A stretch of 64,000 nt of DNA, taken from assembly GCA_015680685.1 (NCBI GenBank), contig MNCI01008335.1:1229817-1293816 (forward strand), in the 5' to 3' direction. The DNA comes from Gnetum montanum (taxonomy: Eukaryota; Streptophyta; Gnetopsida; Gnetales; Gnetaceae). Position 1 is the stretch's first letter. Each line of letters begins with the position of its first letter. Under the pieces are notes generated by a model. The model did not search any database. It saw only the letters and a program-made list of their open reading frames with translations, and was not told the DNA's origin. Shown here one piece after another: positions 56,485 through 64,000 of the stretch. A program made the position numbers and the translations under genes.

Positions 56485-57340
56485 TACATTATTAAAAAAA
56501 AGCCATGCCAAAGCATATGGAAAGAGAGAGAGAAAAGGTAGTATGGGATGCTTCAATAGCAGAAGCCCAAGCATATGCCCATGCCAAAGCACTTACTACC
56601 TTACAAGAAGAGAATAAGTAGCTAGTTGTAGACAATATAAGGTTGTCCACTGTCAAAAAACAAAAAAATGTTCTTAAAAAAAGCATCCATTACTAAGACA
56701 TGAGCTACTTAGCTAGAGAAAAGTGGCCCTATCAATGAAAGAAGTCTACGTGATAAGATAGAAATTTGCTATTAAAATATGTGCATGGCAAATGAGACTA
56801 AGAAACATGAGAAACTCAAGAAACATTTCCATGACCAGGTGGGCATGTGTAAGCAAATCAATGAGAAATAGATCCAGATGGCAAAGGCCAAAATCAATTC
56901 TATCTTTGCACAAAATCTTGATTGGTAGCCAATCTTGGACAACCTTACTCATGTCCACTAAGTAGAAATCAAGAATAAAGACATGCATATTGAAGATCTC
57001 ACAACGTATATGGGTTAGCTAACCTTCATTATACTAACTTGGCCATGTCGATAGCAGGCAGGCCCAAAAATGAGTTAGAATACTAAGAGTTGAGAAAAAT
57101 GGCCAAAGCATTTGAAGACGAAAGAAGGCAGTTTGTAGCGTGGTATTTCAAGGCAAACAAAATATTCCTACAACTACCACGTCCATGGGATGTAGGGGCT
57201 TTGTCACACATTGCACAATAGGCATTGATGGTACATTATCCCAGAACTGAAAAGGAGAAGCTTCAAGCATTACTCAACTGATACTAATTTTAGAAGCCTA
57301 ATGATAAAGGAAAGTAGTCGATGGAAGAGCTACCACCATC
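56485..57340 (+). pseudogene. C-terminal part of a third ORF from another Athila-like copy
   Basis: The plus strand reads EREREKVVWDASIAEAQAYA and HAKALTTLQEENK (56520-56610), the same coiled-coil motif as in the minus-strand third ORFs. Later come KKHEKLKKHFHDQVGMCKQI (56800-56860) and the C-terminal box IFLQLPRPWDVGALSHI (about 57160-57210) with EKEKLQALLN. The N-terminal transposon domain is missing. Several TAG codons interrupt it. Confidence 0.72.
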
Positions 57341-57521
57341 TGGGACTTAATCGACATCAAGCCATTTCCATTTTTGTTTTTTGTTTTATCATACACTTAT
57401 GTTAATTTTTTACAAACACCAAAAGTCATGTAAATAGGTCATCAGTCATGTATAGTTAAATCTACCTCCCAATTTTGTAAGGGACTCAATCCTCATTTTT
57501 TTTAACTCAAGGACAAGTTTC

Positions 57522-57538
57522 TAGTCAGTCATAGGGTA
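57522..57538 (+). other. Polypurine tract
   Basis: TAGTCAGTCATAGGGTA, following AACTCAAGGACAAGTTT, directly before an LTR start. Confidence 0.65.
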
Positions 57539-57790
57539 TGATAAAGTTAATTTTTAGTCAACAATGATGTTATAACAATGATATCAGATCAACAATGTCA
57601 TTCATATGATATTGTAGTCCATGCTACGTCATCGTTGACACAATATCTCGGGATGTGTGTAGCCCTATAAATATGACACTTGGGTGCACGATCTGCTAAC
57701 TTTTTGTTGGCACATTTTTTCTATTTCATAGAGCATTGGTAGTCATTGCCAAGAAAAATTTAGTTCATAATTTTATTCCAAAAATTTAAG
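57539..57790 (+). mobile_element. 5' portion of an Athila-like LTR, truncated
   Basis: It starts TGATAAAGTTAA. U3 contains inverted units around AACAATGATATC and ACAATGTCATTC, and TATAAATAT lies at about 57665. The LTR stops near 57790, where a host-gene-like sequence begins; R/U5 and the TCATCA end are absent. Confidence 0.7.
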
Positions 57791-57799
57791 AACTAAAGG

Positions 57800-58400
57800 G
57801 AAATTTACGGTAGCAAGAGTGGAAGATGGTTTTCTTAATAGGATTCTTTTTGAATCCTTGGGAATGGAAAATATGCTTGCATTGGTGTGCAAATCTCATG
57901 ATGTAGCCTTAAAGTTCAACAGAGTGTTCTACCAAATCAGCATTCACAGCAGAATAAATTATTGCATCCTGAAGGGTTGAGCTTTGTTGAAAGAATAACT
58001 AAGGAATCAATAGTAGTGAAGCAATCTTTTGACATGGATGCATCTTCAATAAAGGTTTTGAACTGCCATGATGCAATGATATACATATTAGCAGCTCTCA
58101 AATTTGCAACTATATACGGATGCTCTTAACTGCCATTATGCAATGATATACATATTAGCAGCTCTCAAATTTGCAACTATATACGGATGCTCTGATTCCA
58201 TTATTGTTCTTGGAGCTATTGGAAAGGTAGTAAGGGTTGAGCATTGTGACAGAATTCAAGTCATTACAGCAACAAGGTGGATAGGTATTTCTAATTATCG
58301 TGTTTGCACTTTTTACTTGGGTTTCAATCATTGTCCTCTTATTATTGGAGATAATAATAAGTTGTAGGTAGCTCCATACAACACGTTTTATATTCAACTA
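57800..58400 (+). pseudogene. TBCC domain-containing protein (TBCCD1-like) fragment
   Basis: The plus strand encodes part of a TBCC/C-CAP beta-helix protein related to plant TBCCD1 (tubulin cofactor C family). Blocks in order: VARVEDGFLNRILFESLGME (57812-57870), PEGLSFVERITKESIVVKQS, CHDAMIYILAALKFATIYGC, VLGAIGKVVRVEHCDRIQVI, NYRVCTFYLGFNHCPLIIGD and APYNTFYIQLNVHL (to about 58397). A 67-bp tandem duplication shifts the frame. The usual N-terminal third and the end beyond the TBCC domain are missing, and it runs into an unrelated gene fragment. It cannot yield a normal protein. Confidence 0.85.
58061..58194 (+). repeat. 67-bp tandem duplication in the TBCCD1-like fragment
   Basis: Two copies (58061-58127 and 58128-58194), each beginning AACTGCCAT(G/T)ATGCAATGA, nearly identical. 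67 is not a multiple of three, so it breaks the frame. Confidence 0.95.
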
Positions 58401-58412
58401 AATGTGCATCTG

Positions 58413-58655
58413 TTAGAGGGAGCATGTGGTGTAGCGCTTCGTTTTAACAGTGTACAGCGAAGTATTCCTAGGCACTACAAAGTTCATCTCACCGCCATTA
58501 ATGAAGACACCAAAGCTCAATCTAAATGCCCTCGTTGGCCAAATTGGCAGCCTGGATGGGGGTACCCATGGCCACGACCTCCTCGAAGTTGGGTGTCTGC
58601 GACAGAGAAATCCCCAGTAGAAACTCCTTGAGCAACTGCTGGATCCGAGGGCAGT
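58413..58655 (-). pseudogene. Hsp70 fragment (end of ATPase domain into substrate-binding domain)
   Basis: The minus strand reads RIQQLLKEFLLGISLSQTPN, then EEVVAMGTPIQAANLANEG (58655-58520). This is the Hsp70 segment normally of the form RIPRVQQLLKEFF...NPDEAVAYGAAVQAA. After a frame shift comes LSFGVFINGGEMNFVVPRNT and KTKRYTTCS (to 58413), matching the start of the substrate-binding domain (LSLG-E-x-x-GG-x-M...PRNT). Only about 80 residues are present and no flanking Hsp70 sequence exists. Orientation is opposite to its neighbours. Confidence 0.75.
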
Positions 58656-58743
58656 GTCAGCATTGGAATTTACGACATGGTGTAAAGGCCAAAGATTCAA
58701 AACCTAACTACCAAATCGGTGTGAACTGGCGCACCTATGATCA

Positions 58744-58943
58744 TTCTTCGCAGGCAAAAACCACGGCCGCGTAAAATCATTGCTGCTACAGCAATGGAAG
58801 GAAAAAGATGCAAATGTTCAAGTACATGAGTACCTCCCCAAGAAATCCAACATGACATACCAAGATTACATGAGATGCAGTAAATTTTGTGTGTATCCGA
58901 GCGCTTACGAGGTGGCCAGTCCACATATTGAGGAGGACGATGT
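58744..58943 (+). pseudogene. Exostosin-type GT47 glycosyltransferase fragment
   Basis: The open frame reads FFAGKNHGRVKSLLLQQWKE, VQVHEYLPKKSNMTYQDYMR and CSKFCVYPSAYEVASPHI. This is the C-terminal signature region of plant exostosin-family (GT47) Golgi enzymes that build cell-wall glycans (usual form SKFCLCPSGYEVASPRI). Homology stops after SPHI where an intact gene continues with VEA(I/L)Y. CLCPSG to CVYPSA departs from the consensus. About 66 residues of the roughly 400 expected are present. Confidence 0.82.
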
Positions 58944-59581
58944 TCATTTCACGTTTCGGTTGAAGACTAAATTTATACAACAAAAATGCCCAGCAACGTA
59001 ATTTGGCGGAAAAGGGTGCTCATGAATCTGACAGTGTCCACAACGTTAAAGTTTTGGTGGAGAGCAAGGCTCTACGGAACAAGATGCCCAGTGACGTCAA
59101 CGATACCAACGTGTGGAACAGACTCGACGCCTGCATCAACCCGTTAACCACGTGGCATCACTGGCGGACGTCATCAGGGAGCTCAACGCTTCGTACAACG
59201 TCACGTGACATCCAATCGATCATTTAGATGTTTGTACCAAAATGCTTTCTGCTAACGATGGCGTCGTGTTTTTTTTCTCAGAATAAGCAGGATTTGTAGG
59301 AATTAGCTACGGTGTTGTACAATATGTGTTCAGAGTCTCAGATTTCGGTGCCTGCTGAGGATAATAAGCGTGTATGGCCTGTTGCTGGTTTCACTGAAAG
59401 AGAGCATCGGGAGACTAAGGATAAACAAATTTTCCACAAGGATTTTTTTGGGCTGCAATCTTTCAAGCAAGCTACAACTATATGTAGTAGGCTAATCCAT
59501 CATATGCAGATATGGATTTTTGTGATTAACATATTCTTGGGTTTAGCCATGAAAATCGCGCTAGTCCACCAAATGAAGTGA
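58944..59581 (+). pseudogene. Unassigned host-gene fragment with a splice-site-like acceptor
   Basis: The plus strand codes MAEKGAHESDSVHNVKVLVE and ALRNKMPSDVNDTNVWNRLD (59003-59130). A frame change leads to VASLADVIRELNASYNVT (59150-59207). A TTTTTTTTCTCAG tract (about 59269-59281) looks like a 3' splice site. The next exon-like frame reads QELATVLYNMCSESQISVPA and KDFFGLQSFKQATTI (59295-59480). The even amino-acid composition and locally higher GC suggest a real gene source, but I do not recognise the family. An intron-like remnant would argue for copying from DNA and not from mRNA. Confidence 0.5.
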
Positions 59582-60131
59582 GAAAACTGGAGATTTATAG
59601 GCCAACAACAAGAAGTATGGATGATTATTACAATGTTTTATTATTATAACGTTTGTTTGTGGTCATATATATATACCTTTTAATTATATATATATATAAT
59701 TAAAATAGTTATATATGCATGGCTATGTTGCAAATTTGGTTTAATTTCCTATGTGAATGAGACATTTGGCAAATACAACATTTATGTGAATTGAACACTT
59801 ATCAATGGTAGTTATAACTAACTACCATGGTGGTTATAACTTCCCTTAGTGGTTGCAACCGAATTTTAATTTTCCATGATGTTATAATCACCAAATGGGA
59901 CACTTAGACAACCATAGCTTCTTAATCTCTAAGAAGGTTGTAACTACCAAACACATGTCAATCATAGCACTTAAATCTATGGTAGTTAAAACCAACCCCC
60001 ATAATGTCTGTAACTACCCTTAACCTCCCATGATGATTGTAACTACCCTGAAGCCATTATAAAAGGTCTTCAAGAGTAGAATGTTGGGGTGGTGGGAGAT
60101 CAAGAAGAAGATATTAAAGCTTGTAAGATGG
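59582..60131. repeat. AT-rich DNA with (TA)n and GTAGTTATAACTA-type units
   Basis: TA runs lie at 59668-59700. From 59800 to 60055 about ten copies of GGTAGTTATAAC, GTGGTTATAACT or GTTGTAACTACC occur on both strands. TATAAAAGGTCTTC near 60058 could be a promoter box of an unidentified element. No gene is seen. Confidence 0.5.
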
Positions 60132-61064
60132 TGATAAGCGACGAGGTACCCCTATGCTCAACCATACGAATCACAAGCATTCACGCACAATCCAATTGAA
60201 TGTCATGCATGGGACTAGTTGTGGCATCCAGATTGCTATACTTGGATCACAATTCGTTGTCTTCCTACTTGAACTAGTGGTAACTTTGTCACTTATGCTT
60301 TAGTCCAAAGTGAGGCATATGATGTTATCTAATTCTATGCTACTCCTGATAATGAAAAGAGATAAATTAATTAAACTAATGAATTATAGAAAGCAAGATC
60401 TAAAGTAGCCTATGGATGACGAGTATCTGCTCTTAACCATCTGTACACATGTTGAACTTCGTGAGACTACTTCTAGGATTGCCAAGTGTACGTCACTAGT
60501 TGTGCCAAACGATACACTTTTGGATTACCAAGTATCTACACTTAAATGTTCATGATTAAGGCATACGCATTTCACTTAATAACAGGAACAGTAAATAATA
60601 ATAAATGATAACATTTAACTAAGGAAAGCAATAAATAATTAAAGCAATAATCTAAGTGAATGTTGCAATGATGGAAGTAATCTTGATCTTTATTGCTAGT
60701 CATCTAACATGTCCAAGTATCTCACACTCGAAGAAAGGTGTCGTATGATTACAAACATCACATTGCAGACATGCACTAGGAATAACAAACTTTAAAGAGA
60801 AGAAATTGAAAACTAAAACTATCTCTTACATGCTACCTGTTTGACTATTCCCCCATCTGAGTGCCCAAAACTCAAACTATCTCTTACATGCTACCTCTCT
60901 AACTACTCCCCCATCTGAGTGACCAAGTGTCATATTTATAAGCAAACCTAGATGAAGCAAGGTTAGATATCCAATGTTTCTTATTGGCTCCGACATCGGG
61001 TATGCAATGTTAGGGTTCTGATATCATGTATCCGACGTTGGGGCCTTACAATGGTGTCTCATCA
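60132..61064 (-). mobile_element. 3' LTR of the right-hand minus-strand element (933 bp)
   Basis: Plus coordinates TGATAAGCG to GTCTCATCA. U3 (60960-61050) has decayed GATATC and CCGACATCGG/CCGACGTTGG units. A polypurine tract adjoins the high-coordinate end, so this is a 3' LTR read on the minus strand. Confidence 0.85.
60816..60931 (-). repeat. 58-bp tandem duplication inside the LTR
   Basis: Two copies (60816-60873 and 60874-60931) start AAACTATCTCTTACATGCTA and differ at a few bases. Confidence 0.9.
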
Positions 61065-61090
61065 TACCCCCACGACTGAATGAAAACTTG
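61065..61090 (-). other. Polypurine tract and preceding conserved block
   Basis: Minus strand AGTCGTGGGGGTA at the LTR boundary, preceded by ACTCAAGGACAAGTTTTC. Confidence 0.75.
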
Positions 61091-61265
61091 TCCTTGAGTT
61101 AAACAAAATGAGGAACAAGTTCTTTATAAAATATTGGGCAGGTATGGGATTATTAACTAACTCAACAATGAACAAAATAATCCTTGCATGCTGCAGTGGT
61201 GCAATACAAAAATGGGACACATTTGTACAAAGCAAAAAAAAAAAAAAAAAGCAAAACTAGGAAGC

Positions 61266-63600
61266 TCATGTGATGCCCAAAGGCAGTGGCTCTTCCATCA
61301 ACAACTTCCCTTTATCACCAGGCCATTGAAATTGGTAGCAATTGAGCAAGGCCTACAACTTTTCTTCCTCTCTCCTTGGATCAGGCACCATCCAGGCTAC
61401 TATGTTGATGTGTGCTAGTGCCAGTACATCCCAAGGACATGGTAGTTGCAAAAACATTTGATTCGCCTTTACATACCATGTTGTGAACTATTATCATTCT
61501 TCCTCGAAATCCCTAGCTTTGTCCCTAAGCTCATGATAATCTGTCAATATTTAAGCTAGGTTCAAGGCTACATCCTTTTGTCCCTAATAATTGGCTTTGA
61601 CAACCTTTAACTCTAAGTTTTCCACATGTAGCTTTTGATTTTCGAATTGCAAACTCTTTCTCATACAACCCATAGGTGGTTGCCACTTGTTTCTCTACCT
61701 CACTTCAATGACAACCTACTATTAACATGGAAAGGTTGGCATATCTAAGGTTAGCCAATGCCATGTATTCCTTTAAATCCTCAATCTACAAGTCCTTGTT
61801 GTTGACTTCTGCTTCTTGAATTAGGGCATAACTATCCAAGATGGACTGCCACTCAGGAGTCTACACTGATAAGGAGCTAATGTTGGCTTTGGCCATCTGG
61901 ATTTCCTTTTCATTAATCTGTTTGTACATGCCAACCTGGTCACGAAAGTGTCTTTTTATTTTTTTCGTGCTTTTTGATCTCATTTTGTCATGTGCTAATT
62001 TTGATTACTGAATTTTGGTGAACAGCACGTACCTCCTTCATGGAGAGGGTTTTATTCTCTTAGGCCAGTCTATTCATATCTTGGTTGATCCTCACTAGTT
62101 GTTCTTGCAACTAGTGGATGCTTTCTTCTAAGATCATTTTTTGTTTTTCCACAGTGGTCAACCTAGAATTTTCTATAGCGAATTGCTTATTTCCTTCTTG
62201 GATGGAGGTTAGTGCCTTTTTATACGCATGAGATTGCACATATGTAGCAGAGGAATTCCACACTGTTGTCTTCTTCTCCTTTGTAGTAACTACTCTCTTC
62301 ATTGTTTGATGGGTAAGTTCCTCTATCCTAAGCTATTCTAGTTGTTATGGCATAACAAAATGGGTAGGATCCCCTCATTCAGCTCGCAGGGTAGCTAGCT
62401 CTTCCTATAATTTCTGTATCTCAGCTTCTACATGTTCTACCCTAACCTTCATCATGACCAACTTTCCTTTAGTGGTGATGAGGTCTGATTGAACTACAGT
62501 GACATCACTGGGGATGTCAAACAGAGTGGTCATTACTTTACTCATCTGCAACAATCGATCAAGCACGTCCTCATGCACTGCAAGAGTCATTGAGATCCCA
62601 ACCAACATTTGTGTGTCTCTGGTTCCTGCCAAATCTATCAAGGACACGATAGGCACATTGAATGATTCATTGATGTGATTAATAGTCACCTCTGCCATGT
62701 CCACCGCATCCTCATGTTGTAGTACCATGACTATGGCACCTTCTCTAGTTTCCAATGTTACTTGGAAGGATGCAACATTCTTAGAGATCTAGTATGATCA
62801 TTGGGATCCCTCTCATCTTAATTATATTGAGATATCTCCTCACGTTGGATCAACTAATACGGTGAATCACACAGTGTTGTCCATGACTCAGAAGAGATTG
62901 GCCTCATCCCTGCTTCCCTAGGTAACTATTTCAATGATCCTCTACAGATGGCTCATCGAAGATCTGTAATCCTATAATGGTGGCAACAATAGAGCTTGTG
63001 CTTGTGGGTGCTATTTAGGCTCATGTTGCATTTATGTTTGTGGCTTAGCCTCCTTCTCTACTTCTTATTCTTCACAAAGACCCTTTCTTAGTGTTGCAGT
63101 TTTCAAGAGTTCAACGAAGGAGGCATACTGAACCTTCCTAGGGATATCATTGGCATATCCCATGATCCTAGTGTGCTTGCACAACTTTCTAATTAAGTAG
63201 GGAAATGGAAGTGTTGGTCTCCCTAACTTCATTTCTTCGAACTGCTATTGGATTTCAATGAAGTAATACTGGGGAAGGTTGGCTGTAAATTTTTCCATTA
63301 AAATGGCACATCCCTTGGATGCATAAGTGGAGATTTGATTGAGCCCTTTCATGGAAAATAGGTGGTATGTCCCAATCTTGAAGTAGGTTTTCTCCTCTAG
63401 AGTCATTTCATTGTATGACTTACCCTCTTTGTCGTACACTTGACTCAACCACAATATCTTTGTTTTGGGGTTGGATATGGTGGATAGATGAGCAACCTTA
63501 GTCCCTTCATTGGGCAAGTTCAGAGCTATAATAATGTCCTTCACTAAATAAGAGATAATTACCCTGTAGATGTTAACAATCATAGGCATAATAAGTGATG
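61266..63600 (-). pseudogene. Third ORF (coiled-coil transposon protein) of the right-hand element
   Basis: Minus strand. The stop is TGA at 61268-61266. The first domain (63589-63245) has LTISNPKTKILWLSQVYDKE-type text, MTLEEKTYFKIGTYHLFSMK and ISTYASKGCAILMEKFTANL, clearly the same domain as at 49480-49190. A 116-codon acidic block follows (62755-62405), then the coiled coil with WNSSATYVQSHAYKKALTSI and NSRLTTVEKQKMILEES (62300-62115). The C-terminal box is MFLQLPCPWDVLALAHI with EEEKL (61480-61360). The N-terminus is short or lost: no splice acceptor with ATG like that at 49976 is visible. TAG codons and frame shifts show it is dead. Confidence 0.75.
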
Positions 63601-64000
63601 AGTGATTTATACCTTACTCATAACTTTAGTTCATTAAGCTCAAAATGCCTATGATTGCAAGGTTAGGAAAATTTTCAAGAAAAAACCTCCAAAAATTGTC
63701 TATCTCCTTTTGTGACCCTTCGCAACTAGTTCCTTTTTCATTATACGTGGCATATAATAATGGTTGTGTGCCCATGGGTTAGAAAACTTAGATTTCTAGC
63801 TTTACCATGAGTGATTTTTCACTATAATTCTGAAAGTTTTCAACATTCTTACCCTTATGATACCTTCTAGGAGATAGCAAATTTCAACAAATCAACGTAA
63901 GGTTTGCACGCAAGCACCTCCGCCCCCTCCCCACTCCCCACCACGACTAAGTTGAACACTTTAGATTCAAATGAATTCAAACAGTATGTAAATTGAAGTG
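63601..64000 (-). mobile_element. Leader/intron region of the right-hand element, cut by window end
   Basis: GATTTATACCTTACTC (about 63605) also occurs in the leader/intron of the complete element (about 50027), placing this stretch upstream of the third ORF. The rest of the element lies outside the window. Confidence 0.5.

Noticed and set aside
58404-58774. Plus-strand frames over the Hsp70 fragment
   Set aside because: The minus-strand reading matches Hsp70; the plus frames are its shadows.
1-64000. CRISPR array or bacterial-type operon
   Set aside because: No regularly spaced identical repeats with unique spacers are present. Introns, TATA boxes and LTR elements show plant nuclear DNA.

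Overview
This is nuclear DNA of a land plant with a large, repeat-rich genome. It holds spliced genes with TATA boxes, plant-type Ty3 (gypsy) retrotransposons of the Athila and Tat kind, and one plant A-type cytochrome P450. The species cannot be read from the sequence. The GC-rich P450 with a 73-base intron inside AT-rich repeat DNA fits several lineages. One base (1387) is unresolved.

Layout. 1-1690: 3' end of an Athila-like element (A) with its 3' LTR. 1691-4560: unassigned, coding-like, decayed DNA. 4560-10740, minus strand: gag-protease and probable LTR of a different, Tat-like Ty3 element. 10741-29405, plus strand: a chain of Athila-like units. It contains a gag-only unit (B), a 13.3-kb element with gag, pol and a third ORF between two LTRs (14492-27752), then another tail and LTR. 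29406-33982: an inverted gag-only unit ending in its 5' LTR. 33983-36204: AT-rich flank. 36205-37861: an intact P450 (527 aa, two exons), the only convincing functional host gene. 37836-44612: tandem copies of the P450 3' flank, an LTR piece and a truncated P450 copy. 46202-55273, minus strand: a complete non-autonomous element (LTR-gag-third ORF-LTR, no pol) with a likely target-site duplication. 56485-57790: third-ORF end plus LTR start of another copy. 57800-59581: fragments of at least three host genes (TBCC-domain protein, Hsp70, GT47 exostosin) joined in both orientations. 60132-64000, minus strand: 3' LTR and third ORF of one more element.

The Athila-like copies share LTR ends TGATGA...TCATCA, a tRNA-Asp-type primer site, and a purine tract ending GGGGGTA. 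Their third ORF has a conserved coiled coil and a C-terminal PWDV box. It lies behind a leader intron and, in two elements, behind an internal TATA box whose upstream motifs resemble those of the same element's LTR U3. U3 regions carry palindrome arrays that differ between subfamilies. Copies have decayed mostly through C-to-T and G-to-A changes, as expected of methylated DNA. The most interesting signals are the third-ORF module with its LTR-like internal promoter, the U3 palindrome arrays, the host-gene mosaic and the amplification of the P450 3' flank.
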